Of a stretch of DNA of 64,000 nucleotides, positions 12,384 through 24,077 are shown piece by piece. The DNA comes from Cyclaneusma minus (Eukaryota > Ascomycota > Leotiomycetes > Marthamycetales > Marthamycetaceae), in contig JAKZHN010000002.1 in the NCBI GenBank assembly GCA_037179335.1, positions 1,240,001 through 1,304,000 on the forward strand. Direction: 5' to 3'. The notes under the pieces were generated by a model, which made no database searches, was not told where the DNA came from, and saw only the letters and a list, made by a program, of their open reading frames with translations. Every line of letters begins with the position of its first letter. Position 1 is the stretch's first letter. A program made the position numbers and the translations under genes.

Positions 12384-12904
12384 GGTGTTTGAAGAGGTGG
12401 CCAAGTGGGTGTATTTGTGTATTCGTCGAGGGAGTCGAAGGGTAGAGCTTGAGTCCGATGTAGCAAGATTCTGGGAATCGAGGATGTTGGCGGTGTGAGA
12501 AGGAAAAGAGGCAGTTAGACGTGAGATTCTTCAAAGGACGTATTTACTCCATGAATAAAGCGGATTACGTTTAGGCGCGGGATAAGCACGTGCCTAGGGT
12601 CACCTGCTGGCCGATGCTGTAGCTGTAGACGGATTAGATAAGGCTAGCGTTGGCTGGAGAGCTCTACCCAAGAGCTCTCATCCCAGCTGAAATGGAACGG
12701 ATATTTATTTACAACTATTTGCAAAGAACTCCAAAACCCGCATCGCCGCACTCCCCAATCTCGAGAAACCGAACCACAAGACACGGCCTCCACTACTTCA
12801 GTTAGCAAGCCGGTAAACCACATACCCTACCCCTTATCCTTTTTCTTCACCCACAGCCACCCACAGTACGCCACACCTGCGATTTGCAAGGTGGAAGATA
12901 GAGA
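12384..12904. other. Intergenic spacer
   Basis: Upstream of copy 2 of the finger family. A mix of short unrelated frames; I see no gene, tRNA or repeat. Confidence 0.4.
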
Positions 12905-13405
12905 CTATTCCAACGGCAAAGAATGTTGTGCTTGAGCGTCTCGTGATGATCCCTCCCCCTTTTTCGAGGAGACAGCAGGAATAGCAGCTGTCATGCTGGA
13001 GCCTTGCAGCGTGCGAGTCGGAATTCGAGTCTCGTCCAGTAGCTCATCCGGCATCTCACCCCGACACTTTTGTGCTTCGACATCGATCATTTGATGGTCA
13101 GAAAGGTTTTTCTCGTCGACTGTGTATTCGAGTATACCCACAGCTCGCAGTTCTTCACTGCTACCAGCCTGCAGATCTTCCCTTGATTCTTGACTTCCAA
13201 AATCTTTGCGTGTTATCGTGGCGGCAACTTGTCATAATCAGAAGGATGTCGATCTCGAGTATTCGAAGTCGTGGCCGGCGGAGTCAATTAGGGAAAGACG
13301 GGAGATTTTTTCGGGTAGGTATCTCGAAGATGAATACGCAATATCTTGAAACTTCGGAGAGTGTTGTTGTGGGGAAGGCGATAGAAGGTGTGATTTTGAA
13401 AGCAT
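12905..13405 (-). pseudogene. Unrecognised 166-codon frame with two TGA codons
   Basis: From ATG at 13,405 the minus strand stays in one frame for 501 bases to a stop at 12,905, except for TGA-TTA-TGA at about codon 57. Both TGAs could arise from CGA by one C-to-T change. Alternatively a roughly 70-base intron beginning GTCTTT and ending ACAAG removes them and keeps the frame; its donor is weak. The product is acidic and hydrophilic in its C-terminal half (QSSMT/SSKKGEGSS-like composition) with no membrane segment or known motif. It lies between the second and third finger-family genes. Function unknown. Confidence 0.35.
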
Positions 13406-13958
13406 ACAGTGTGCGGGAATCTGATTATGTGAAATCTGATTCTATGAAAATGAGATATCTTTGACAAGCTAAGAGCTTCCGGTGAACTGAGGACATACAG
13501 CTTCGATTCCGAGCATTAAAAAGGCATCAGTATTTAAGTTGGCTATGGATAGGATGAACTTTTCTGGATTGTTCCCACAGCCTTCAATCACACCGGCTTC
13601 ACCACGAGATTTCATTCGACTTGGCACTAGCTTCAAAGCAAGGAAACCATTCATTCGCCCTATTCAACACACAGCTTCTGACTAGTACCAACACAGGGCA
13701 ACGAACGAGAAGAGAGAACAGAAGCACCGCGAAAAGAAAGGCAAAACCAACCAGCACCCAAGCCACCCCTGAAGCTGTTATGCCTAACCATCCTCGTTAC
13801 GACGTAAGTATCACGCCCAGTCCACCTTGCCACTCATCCCGCCATCAACCCCCTTCCCTAATTTCCACCACTCACAAACACCTCCACTTCTAATCATCCC
13901 TTCTCCCCTCCATAACACCCATCCTTCTTGCCTTGTTGAATCGGTATGGTACACGACT
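13406..13958. other. Intergenic spacer with an isolated exon-like start
   Basis: At 13,780 on the plus strand ATGCCTAACC... is followed after eight codons by a strong donor, GTAAGTATC. A good polypyrimidine acceptor lies at about 14,006, but the exon it would open runs antisense through the third finger-family gene. I regard this as unresolved. No other feature seen. Confidence 0.3.
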
Positions 13959-16060
13959 CTACACGATGTGTTTGATTCTCTCGTGGCAATCCCTCTCCCT
14001 TTTGCGTTTGTAGACCCTGGGTCCGTCTCTGCAATTCGTGGCGCGACACGTCCAGCGACCATCGGCAGGCCTGCGGAGTGTGGATACCGGGAATGGCGGG
14101 GCCGGGAGTGCTGAGATTGTGCAGAATGAAGTTGTAGTAGATGCTGCTAGTGGAGAAAGCGTATTGGGTGCGCTCCTCGGGAGATACGAGGGGTTATCTG
14201 ATTCACTTGTCAAGCAGGGTATTGTTGCAGGTCTGGTTGATGAAGTTGTTGATTACTTTGTTGGTAATGTCGTAGTCGGGGCCAAAAGGGCCTTTGTACT
14301 TAATGTACACTATGTTCGCAGCGGGGATTTTGTTAATAACGACATTGAGCGTACCAGCACCAACAGTGTTTGTCACGTTGTTGGAAACATAGACAAAGTA
14401 GCCTGGGGTATCTTGCGGGACCGAGTGGGACGCGGCAGTGCCATGGAAACCCAGCTTTGATCCAGGCAAGCCGGCTGGTAGTGTAGTTCATCAGGATCGC
14501 TGGGAAAGAAGTCGGAAGCATGTTTCGAGTCAACATTAGCGACAGACGTGGGATGGGTAACCGAGGGAGCAATCGAAGGAGTACCAGCAGACGGAGCGGC
14601 TGCTCGCTTAGCAGCGGCGGATGGAGCAGTTGAAGTGGCGGCGGTGATAGTAGAGCGAGCGTGAGGCTTGTGAATTGGATTTGGAGCAGCAATCTCTCGA
14701 GCAGAAGACTTGCGAGCTGGCGGTGAAGGAGCAGACTCTTGGGCAACAAGACATCTCATGGAAGGCTGAGAGATAGGAACGCTATTGTCAGCTACTACCT
14801 GGATATTGTCCCCAACTTGATACGACAAAGCGTCGCGAAAGGTCGTGATGTCGATGTGTGTAGCGAATGGTCTGCCATGATCATCCACTCGATTCTCCCA
14901 TTCGATCCCACGGAACAAAGACCGGAAAAGCGACTGACGGAGCACCAGCAAACGAAGCAAAGATAGCCGTAGGGAAACGGGGATCCACCACGGAGATCGA
15001 CAAACTGGCTGCGCTCGGATCAACTTGGATATCTAGGTAGTGTTGTGAGGGGCAATCGGAGTTGTAGTGGGTACTATGGAAGCCCAACGGGTAGCGGAAC
15101 CCGTAAGAGTGGGAGAGGTAGCGTTTGGCGAAGCAGCCGATGCGAAAGTTGAGCCGGCAGTTGCGGTAGTAACGCGAGGGCGAAGCTTCCGAGCTGGAGG
15201 GAGAGCATCATGTTTTCGAGCGCGAGAGTTCTGTGCTGAAGATAGAGCGGTATCTTGTTGGGCTCGAGGCTTCGAAGCTGGGGGTGGAGCAACAGCTTGT
15301 GGAGCAACTGGAGGAGCACTGAGTAGAGAGAGACGCTCGGCACCTGATATACGAGCGAACCCAAGCGGTGGCATCATCCGCTCCCCATAATGCAATGCCT
15401 GTGGGCCCTCGACGGACCGGGGCTGGTTGTAGACCTAGCGTGCACTGGGTTGTTGTCGAGCTTGAGATGGTCAATGCCATCAGACATCACATTCGCAAAA
15501 TCCAGGTTGGCATCGGTCTCCGTATTGCCGGCTCTGGGAGCGCTAAGAGCGGGTGCTTGCTTCGTAGGAGTTTCAGCGCCGAGATGGGCCTTGAGTACCT
15601 AGCTTCCATATCCAACCTGTAGGCCCGTCGGCTACGGCGCTCGTGATCGGAAATTTCGGGACCTGGGGGGGCACTAGTACTACAGACGGGCCTGCACGAC
15701 GGGTAGACACAATTGAGGCTGTGGTCTGTGTAGGTGCGGCTGGACGGGAGTTGGAATCGTGCGAGGTCTGTGTGCGGCTTGTCTTTATGCGCTTCTTCGC
15801 CGGGGACGTATTCAGATCTCGCTCAGAGGGGGTCTTGTTGCTATCGGCTGTAATTGTAGTCGTATCAGCAAATGCAGTAAAATTGGTAGCTTGAAGAGGT
15901 CTACCTTTGACCGGAGTCTCCTCTCGGTCGCGTTTGGGAGCCCTACCATTCGATGCGCCTGCAGACTCCTCCGTAGTGTCTCAACAGGTTGATGTAATGA
16001 TTTGGCAACTCGTGTAGATGCTGTGGCCCACGAAGGATTCTGACCTGTCTGAGAATCGGT
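13959..16060 (-). CDS. C2H2-finger family protein, copy 3 (exons unresolved)
   Basis: Coding-like sequence runs for about 2 kb on the minus strand but changes frame several times, so it is either multi-exon or frameshifted. In order it shows: an N-terminal Ser/Gln segment; a basic motif (PAKKRIK) in Thr/Ser-rich sequence; a hydrophilic segment with DFANVMSDGIDHLKLDNN; a Pro/Ala/Arg region repeating PPARK- and SRARKH-like words; a more globular part around IDITTFRDALSYQVGDN; further Ala/Pro repeats; a beta-rich segment (YFVYVSNNVTN); and a final finger WTC-x3-C with H-x4-H at 13,959-14,060. The architecture matches copies 1 and 2. The 5' end and a start codon were not found. One possible intron joins SVVL to VLKAHLG in phase. 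Probably nuclear; function unknown. Confidence 0.5.
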
Positions 16061-17511
16061 GGAAGTCGTAAACAGTCAGTGTTGTGGAAAAGAACAAAGC
16101 AGCTAAGCGCAAGACGTGAGAGAGTATTTCGGCTGGCAGGCTAAGCGATTAGGCTAGCGCTTTAAACAAGCGGAAAGAAGACGGAGCAGAACTACGGAAA
16201 ATATTCATTCAAGGTAATGATTTCTACATTACCGCCTTGGGGTTCTGCCATTATCCTCTAAGCCTTGACGACCAATTGAGAATCAGGCATCTCAGAATTA
16301 TTTATATACCCAATTCCTGTACCTGCATAGCCTAAGGTGTCATACAGCAAGAATATGACCTGAAAATGTTCAATTTTCGTAGATTCGTAGATAGCTCTGA
16401 GGCCCTTTTGGCGCGGTCACGTGAGAGTGAGCACCAGCGACTTTACTCCTCGGTTTTGTTGCGGATCGACAAATCGCAGAACGGCTGTTTTGGGGAGGCC
16501 GCACTTCACCCCAGGACGAAACGCACAAGTTCAGCGATACCGCGCCCGGAAATGGTGAAATCATCATCTAGCTGCGCGTGGAGCGGACCTTGAAGTCATT
16601 CGACCAAGTTGTTCTCACGTCGCACCTCCGTGAACATGCGCTCAACTTCGAGAGCATCACATGTTCAATATTTGAGCAGATTCATTCTCACTGGCAGATA
16701 GAGACATGGATCTGGTCTGATCAACTCCCTAGTCGTTAGAGTTGGCAGAATGGCAACCCGGTGAGGAGTCCAAAACGGCCGTTTTGAGGAAACCTTCCCC
16801 GTGAGACTCGGAGCTCGCATGATGGGAACATGATGCTGCCTCAATGTCCGGAATGGCAGCGTGGGCAACTTTCCGGGATCTGACCGACAGAGGAGCGAGA
16901 GACTTGTGTTTATGTGGGAATTAGGGATCTGCTTACTATTTTTCGAAATTCTTTACTTACGCTCCAGCATCATGCTCAAACAGCAAGTTACGCAACAACC
17001 CAGGCATCTTAAACTCTCCTGAAATTATTTCGAAGGATAGAATCTACCGGCTTAACTCCCAAGGTACGAATAACACCAAGGTATTCGTTCCCATGATAAG
17101 ACTCCGTTGCTAAACTAAGAAGCAGTACAGAAATAAGGCACCCAGAAGTCAACAGTCCTCCTAGCCGTGAGGCCGAATGTGTAATCTCGCTCAATTGTGC
17201 CACCCCTCCCAAGAAGAACCTTCGCCGCAAACAGGAAAGTACAAGATAAGCCAGGTTGTTCCCTATGATCCATCGCAAGCTAAGGAAAGAATGACAAGTT
17301 CCCAGAGAAACATTATGGGGTCCAGAGCAATAAGGTTGAAACAAGCGAATGGTGAGAAGTTCCAGATGACGATTACGGCAGATGACGGAAAATTAGAATC
17401 TAGAGATGGCGAGCTGCTTGCTGAAGAAAACCTGAGCAACGGAGAAGTCGGCGAGGTCGAAACTCTGTGGTCCATCTACTCCGCAGTTCCTGGCTGTGCC
17501 TTTCCTCAAGT
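16061..17511. other. Intergenic region, nothing recognised
   Basis: About 1.45 kb of normal-GC sequence with only short frames on both strands. No tRNA, repeat or conserved motif was seen. The 3' end of the retropepsin-like gene follows. Confidence 0.5.
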
Positions 17512-18784
17512 CTATGCCCCCGACGGCCCTCCGTTGGGTCTGGGTCTGGTGCTGGGCAATTGACCTTGTAGCGTCCGCAGTTCTTTCTCGATAAGCTCAA
17601 TCTTTGCCTTGTCTGGCTTGGCCTCCTCTTTCGCCTTTTGAAGCTGAAGCTCCTTCTTCGCAATGTCGCATTTGGTCTTCAGAATTGGTCTTTCCTTCTC
17701 AAGCTTCTTCCATTGTGCGTCGTTTTTTGCCTTGTCGGATCCGAGTTTGTCGACCAGTTTGAGCTGCGCTCCTGTCGTCTTCTCGAGCTTATCCGTGGCG
17801 ACTTTCATTGCTTTGGTAAGCTCTTGCACGCGGGTTGCTATTAGGATGTCAGTGGATATACGTGGCCAATATGTCCGGGAGTAGACATACAAAGGGTGTC
17901 AGTGGGCACACTCTGACCGCCCGCCTTCCTCATCATCAGTACAGGAGCACCGAGCAAGTTGTGTTTCTCGATTGACGGCGCGCCGATAATGAGCTCGCAG
18001 TGCGAATAAGGCGAGATCAGGAAGCGCATACCCCGAAAAACTCGAGTGCTGCCATTGAAGTACCACTGAAGATGGATGGCTCCCAGGAGGGAAAGCTCGT
18101 GCTCCGTAGCGTCGATACCGGGAATGGCTTCGTCTGGAGTGAGACTCTCAAAGTCCGATTCCTCATAACCGAGCACATCGAGGAGGAATTCCTTGGATAC
18201 AATATTTCCCTTTTGGTTTCCAGTGTCTATGGTGCATTTTGCGAGATAAGGAGTGTAGCGCTGGTCAGGTCCTCGGTCGCGAGACAACACATGGACAGGC
18301 CGAATGAATGGGGACGACATCGGGTTCTGTCAAAATTAAGTTAGATTGTTCCGTGAATCCAAAGACACAAAGTGAAGTCACTATACCTCGACACCTTGAC
18401 TCCATTCCAACTCCTGCTTTGTCTTCTCGGAGATAATAGCGGTGTCGTTGTTAAGTTCGATACAGAAGACACCGAGGACATGACGACCCCAGCGCTGGAG
18501 CGGAGACTGAGGCTTTTCGACAATGGTGTATCTCCTGGTAGGCGGCTCTTTGTGGATAGGTACTTCAGGCTTGTTATCCACGACCGTGATATGGGAATGT
18601 TCTGACGGTGAGACCGAGGACGAGCGGGTATGATTGGGACTCTTGTCTTCAAGAATCCGAGGAGACAGAAACCCGTTGGAGACATATCCGCCATTTCCTA
18701 CTGAAAGATGAGCTGGTGACCCGACGTGACACATAGGGAAGTGAAAGAAACAAACGTACCGTTGGATTCTGGAGCCCCGACCAT
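17512..18784 (-). CDS. Retropepsin-like (aspartyl protease fold) protein with coiled coil
   Basis: A four-exon gene: exons 18784-18760, 18700-18387, 18326-17891 and 17837-17512; introns of 59, 60 and 53 bp with GT...AG ends and in-phase joins; total 1101 bases, 366 residues. The middle of the protein has the A2-type retropepsin pattern: an IDTG active-site-like motif followed by GNIVSKEFL, then about 70 residues later a hydrophobic CELIIGAPSIEKHNLL segment equivalent to the flap/second-half hydrophobic-Gly motif. Before it lies a Ser/Pro-rich segment. The C-terminal 100 residues are Lys/Glu-rich heptad sequence, probably coiled coil. No reverse transcriptase or integrase is adjacent, so this is not an intact retroelement. 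Related stand-alone proteins are widespread in filamentous fungi and may derive from retrotransposon proteases. Proteolytic activity is inferred from one DTG motif only. Confidence 0.75.
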
Positions 18785-20908
18785 GATTGACTCTTGTGGT
18801 GGAAATTTCTTCGATTCTGTGACAAGGGTGATTCTGGAATGGATTGGCTAGAAAAGTGGAGTAACCTCAGTCTTTATATCCCACAAGCAGGTAGCCGTCA
18901 GAGGCTCAGAGCTCAGTGACGTATTGATTAAGAGTCACCGTTGTGGCTCTTGTTTGCCTCACTGCCAGCTCCGGAGTTTGGGGGCTTTCCAAGGCTCGTG
19001 GCTATGCCAGCTGCTCTTTCTCGACAAACCGGCCTTCTTTCCTAGAAATTGTCATAGAGATCCCAGAAGGCCAGCTGGATTTTCACAATTCCACTGAATC
19101 GGTTGGGTAGGCCTAAGGTGGCTACTGGGAGGATAGTCGCTTCTACTATTTCGATGGGATGAAGCGTCAAACTTGTCGAGAAATTCAGCCGGGCGGAGAG
19201 TCCCTGACCATGTCTAACGCGTCTAAAAATCCTTCGCTATGCGGCACACGGCTTGACAGGGGTGAGGTCCCACACCCCTCGCTCAGGTTGCTGGCACATA
19301 GCCATGATCGAGGCCACCAGAGCAAGCGACCGAATTATATCGAGCGATAGACATCATCGTAAACTGTGAGCCACAACTGAAGGTCAGCAGTGGGCGCATG
19401 GATAAAAAAGAAATTCGTGGAAAGCTGGCCTGGTGCCTTGTAACCATGTGGCGCTCATGCAAGTTGGAAGAGAGCCTGAGACATACTGTTGGACGAGACA
19501 AGAATGCCTAAAAGGAGAGCCTGACCAGGGTGAAATTCACCTGGTAGTGCTGCGGTTTGAAGATAGGCCGTATGATCCTCGCCACAATTGGGCTCTGATT
19601 TTGACATAATGCCTCACTTCGCGGCATATCAGGAGCCTAGGGGCCCTCCAGAATCGAAGCGGTCAGAATTCGGAGAATGAATACCGGAATCGCAGATAGG
19701 TTCCCAATTTCCTCTTCTGCCCCGAAGTCGGCTGGCCAACGCCATGCAGTCGTAGGATATTTCGGGAGGGGGCTGAGGCGCAGCCAGTAGTCGAGTTAAA
19801 AGTTCTTGGTAAGTCGGACTTCCCTCAAACAACCTCAGTATATGAACAGCCTTGTGGGAAAGGGGCGTAAATTTGATGAGTTGCAGGATGGACCCCAAGG
19901 CCTAGATATAGAATTCTGACCTGCATTGAGTCCATAAGCAACGCTTCACATGTGCTCCTTCGAAATGAGGCTCTGAAAAAAATTGTTCATCAAGGGCGTG
20001 CTCGCCGTCAGGGATTTCGTTTTCGGTGTCGCATTTCTGCAGGTGGCCGCGATGATAGTAACCCCGCTTCTGGTGTGGTACTCGTACCGGCATGGCTTTC
20101 AGCTCCAGCCTCGTTGGACATCAAATGCGCATCGAATATGAATATCAAATTTTGTCTCTGTCTGTATCTAGGTCTCATTATCTTTTGCTCGGTTGCTGTG
20201 TTTCTGGGAAGTTTTCCATTAGCGTGAATGGTTTTTTGCTGCGCCGCTTTCCATGTCTTCCTGTTGTTAGTTTTCAAAATACATCTCGATGGGTACCCAG
20301 GTACTCATCATCCGTTGTCCTCAGCCCCCAGCCCTGGATACCGCCCATTCGTGATGCAGGCGTGGACACGCCGCGCCGCGTTATTGGTCGACTGGGATTC
20401 AGCAAGTGAATGAGAGCGCATTCAGCTGATGCGCCATAATCACGACACTGCCTTGGCATTCCGAGAATACTTTCATATGGGTAATTTCCTTCCTCATGGT
20501 ACTTCGGCTTGAGTAGTAGGTTGCTACCCGCCAGACTCAAGATTCAAAGAAGATGCTGTTGGTCTCAAGAAGCCCAGTGGGCTCTGTGAAGATATGACGG
20601 CTTAAAATTGGAAGCTCAGGTTGAAGGAGTACGACATAGCCACCTTTGCGAGATCAACGGGTATGCCCCCAACGACGATAAAGCGACATAGCCTCCGGAT
20701 GTCACATCAGATAACGCCAGTTGAGAACCACAAATGTGATAGGACCTGCAAGTCGGGAGCTCGAACTGCACGGTACCGTTTCCGTGGCACTCAGCTTCGG
20801 GGTATTGAAATAAAGACCCCGCTTCTCTCTTGTATCTAGAATTCTAGATCAGCTGTGTTCCTATACATCTCATAGTATTGCAAGTTTTTTGAGTCGAATA
20901 CCTTCATA
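18785..20908. other. Intergenic region with weak minus-strand frame
   Basis: Mostly featureless. A minus-strand frame at 19,895-19,629 encodes a plausible hydrophobic-then-basic peptide (IKFTPLSHKAVHILRLF) but begins at TTG with no ATG, so I do not call it a gene. It could be an exon or remnant. No tRNA or repeat seen. The last 200 bases are the likely promoter and 5' UTR of the DUF6594 gene. Confidence 0.4.
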
Positions 20909-22272
20909 ATGGTAAGACGCGAAAGCCGCAATCTTGAACTAAGGCCGGTTCGCGTGGCTACATCTCCAGCTCTTTCCAGTGCGACTTTTTGCGGTTCTCC
21001 GAGCCCAAGTCCTCTCCATGTCTCATCGTCAGACAGTGGACGTGAAAGCCATGCGGAAGAAGACGCGTCGGACGAAGATCAGAAGGACATTCTTCCTGTG
21101 CGTGGATGGCCTCAGCTAGCCAAACTCATGGCTGATACTCCTGATTTTGCCTCATTCCCCCGCTTCAGCGAACTCAACACCAAAAGCCTGCTCTACTATC
21201 AGGCCGAGCTGACTGAACTGAAAGAGGAACTCCACGAGCTAGAGTACAAGGATTGGCGAACAGGTGCGGGAATGAGGCGAGACTTTCCCTCCAATGTGAC
21301 AAAACTGCGATTGTATAAAGAAGAAGGTGCCGACGAGCAGTGGAAGCTCATTCTGAAGATACGGGAAGTCCTTAAGGAATACAGTAGGTGTCATTCATCA
21401 TTGCCTTAGTCAATAGCCGTGCTAAGCCCACTTCTTAATGCAGATGCAGCGCTTCTGCAGTTCTCCCAGATCTCTGCCCTCAAGAGTCCCGAAAGGTTCA
21501 ATATGGCAGGCCTCGCCCAATGGCTTGAAAACGAATCATGTCAGGCCACGACGGATGACATCGAAGACAAACCCTTCGTATGCAGTTATGGCTCCGAGAG
21601 CTGGGGCTCACCGGATCCAAAAGGAGGCTACAGCACCCGTCAGCGATTCATCCATCTAGTGTTTGGCCAAGGCTTGCTTTCACAATGGATGTTTCCGAGG
21701 GAAAAGGACCAGGTGAAGGCAGAAGAGGATTTAGATCTCGTGGCAATCCATCAGCCCAAAGAACTGGATACGCTCACCCGCTGGGTGGCAACACGCTGGG
21801 TCCCATTCTGGAGCAGCCTACGCCGTAAACGCAAAGTGAAAAATGACGAATCGTCCAAGGCCGAGCAGGGGAAAAACAGTCGTACTCGCAGTACCAGCGC
21901 AAGCCAGGAAGATGCAAACGAGAAGAAGCCTGATGACTTTAAGAAGCCTAGCTTGGAGACCTACACACACAAGGCGGAGCTTCAAGTCACATCTGGCATT
22001 GCGACGGTCCTAGCCTGCCTGCTCCCCGTTCTCGCAATCGCGGTGCTGAGCAAGCTTCACAGGACGGAAGACATTCTGGGTGCGATAGCTGGATTCACTG
22101 CGATCTTCGCAATTGGGTTGCTGTTCTTGACGGATGCGGCGACGGCGAGGGTGGAGATCTTTACTGCTACTGCTGCGTGAGTACTCTATCTTTGCCTGCG
22201 ACACATCAAATGACTTACTGATTTTTCCATAGATTTTCTGCTGTCATGGTCGTGTTCGTCCAGAATCAATGA
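20909..22272 (+). CDS. DUF6594 domain membrane protein
   Basis: Three exons, 20909-21383, 21444-22176 and 22233-22272, with introns of 60 and 56 bp, give 415 residues in frame. The N-terminal 60 residues are Ser/acidic low complexity. A typical DUF6594 core follows: GWPQLAKLMADTPDFASFPR, then FSELNTKSLLYYQAEL and a Glu/Leu-rich helix. After a polar linker with Lys/Ser-rich sequence, the C-terminus holds two or three hydrophobic helices (VTSGIATVLACLLPVLAIAV, GAIAGFTAIFAIGLLFLT) and ends AFSAVMVVFVQNQ, the family's usual ending. Splicing at 22177 is needed to recover that ending. DUF6594 proteins are common in filamentous ascomycetes, are predicted to be integral membrane proteins and have no established biochemical role. 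Identification is strong; function is unknown. Confidence 0.9.
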
Positions 22273-22767
22273 GGCGCAAGTGATGTTGAGGATCATGATT
22301 CACGACTCGATGCGGCGTTTTTGATGGACGGACTGGTATGGCGAATGGATATACGTCTGATTGTCATCATTTCTCATCCCGTATATATTTTCTCGTGCTT
22401 GGCGTTGTTTCTTCTCGGATGGCTTCAGATGATTGGGAATTGCAGACCCAGGATTCGGTTTTTTCGACGGGCCGTATCCGTATACCCACTCCTTCCCCAC
22501 AGTTACACAAGCAGCTGGCATGACCATATCGTCTCCACAAATATGCATAGCATCATACATATACCCAAACTCACAGCCAATTGCTGAAGTTTGAATAGCG
22601 AGAGTGGAGTCAGTATGGTGGAGTGAAACCTGGTCTGTGAGCTTGATTATCTCCGCCTATTGCCGCGAAATCGGTCGTCATTCCTCACGAGGCTCGAAGA
22701 TTTTGAATCTTCTGACTGACAAAAACCCATAAAGCCTTGAGATCTTCTGAAAGGGTCTGAATTCGCC
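22273..22767. other. Intergenic region / NmrA gene promoter
   Basis: Separates the DUF6594 gene from the NmrA-like gene, both on the plus strand. Only short frames; no recognised element. Confidence 0.4.
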
Positions 22768-24077
22768 ATGGTCAAAGTAGCTATCGCAGGTGGCACCGGC
22801 AGTAGGTCTCAGGCATCTCCCACTCGCCAAAGAAACTTCCATCTGACGCCGGATTCCAGATGTGGCCAGCTGTATGCTTGAGGGAATTCTCGCCAGCAAA
22901 AAGCACGAAGTAGCCATCTTAAGCCGCAGAATAACGTCAACCCTTGCCAAGTTCTGCTTCATTGTATTTTTGAATCGCTAACAACAACAGAGCGCAGCAA
23001 GTGGCCTGCCAGAGAGTGTGAAGCTCCTCCAAGTTGACTACAATGACAAGCCCAGCCTGGTCGAGAAACTGAGAGGCATTGATGTCGTTATGTCCTTTCT
23101 TGTGGTACATCTGGACGAGAGCAACATGGTGCAGAGGAACTTGATCGATGCTAGCATTGAAGCTGGAGTGAAGAGATTCGCACCATCCGAGTGGGGCGTG
23201 TGAGTATTTCCACATTTTCCCTGCCCAACTCCCTGCCTGACCACACGGTGAAAAGGTGGATGGGGAAACGAACACCTGAAATCTCCCGGACTGACGAAAA
23301 GAAAGTCGCAATGGCAGCGGTATCCCTCACTACAAGAACAAAGATGAAACGCGAAAATACCTCGAAGAAATCAACAAAGACGAAAAAGTGCGTATCGCGC
23401 CCAACTTCAGCGGATCCGTCACTCACGTACTATCCCTTGCAACAGGTCATCGAGTACTGCCTCTTCCAACCCAGCATCTTCATGGACTACTTCGCCCACC
23501 CATACCCCCTGACCCCACAGCTCATCACCTGGCCGTTCTTCATCGATTACGAGAACCGACGAGCCTACATAATTGGCAATGGCAAACAGCCATTGATCCT
23601 GACCGCCATGCGAGATGATGTGCATGTTGTCACTGCCGCGTTGTCGTACGAAGGCGAGTGGCCGACCGTGGGTGGGATCAGAGGTTCTCGAACGAACACC
23701 AAGGAGTTGATTGCGCTCGGCGAAAAGCTGAGAGGTAAGATAGCTCTCACGTTTCACAAAACCCGGCGCATTTGCCCTGAAGGATGTTTGAAACTGACGC
23801 GGTACGACTTGAAGGCGGAAAATTCGACGTCCAGGTGCTCAAGGAAGAAGATATCGAGAACGGGGTATGGAAGGGCACGTGGGTGCCGAAACTTGATCAT
23901 CCCACGGTACCTCGGGAGATTCAGGAAGAATTCAGTCTTGACTTCGTGCTCGCGTTCACGAAAGGGATACTTCATGGTGCTTGGGACGTGTCGGATGAGT
24001 GGAACAGGTTGCTGCCTGATATGAAGTTCTCGAGTGTGGAGGAATATCTGACTGAAGCTTGGAAGGGGAAGCCCTAG
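22768..24077 (+). CDS. NmrA-like NAD(P)-binding protein
   Basis: Six exons, 22768-22801, 22860-22935, 22993-23199, 23306-23387, 23446-23734 and 23815-24077, give 951 bases and 316 residues with every join in phase. The N-terminus MVKVAIAGGTGNVA is the Rossmann glycine-rich dinucleotide motif. LRGIDVVMSFLVVH, RNLIDASIEAGVKRFAPSEWG, the Asn-Gly/Pro-Tyr segment and YCLFQPSIFMDYFAHPY follow the order of the NmrA-like/isoflavone-reductase-like branch of short-chain dehydrogenases. These bind NAD(P) and act as redox sensors, regulators or reductases; the substrate cannot be told from sequence. The catalytic Tyr-x3-Lys of classical SDRs is not evident, as usual for NmrA types. The donor of intron 2 is GTCAAC, which is atypical; an alternative boundary there is possible. 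The remaining introns are canonical. Confidence 0.85.

Noticed and set aside
14007..14460. Plus-strand open frame of about 150 codons preceded by a good acceptor and an exon-like start at 13,780
   Set aside because: It is antisense to the third finger-family gene, whose minus-strand finger and Pro/Ala-rich regions match two neighbouring loci; the plus frame has no recognised motif.
17177..17563. Plus-strand frame of 128 codons
   Set aside because: It overlaps the 3' end of the retropepsin-like gene in antisense, which has strong exon and motif support.
14090..18125. Shared words GTGGATACCGGGAATGG-like at about 14,085 and 18,110 suggesting that both loci encode a DTG protease
   Set aside because: The match is about 14 bases, lies in different contexts, and at 14.1 kb does not correspond to the minus-strand reading frame of that gene.
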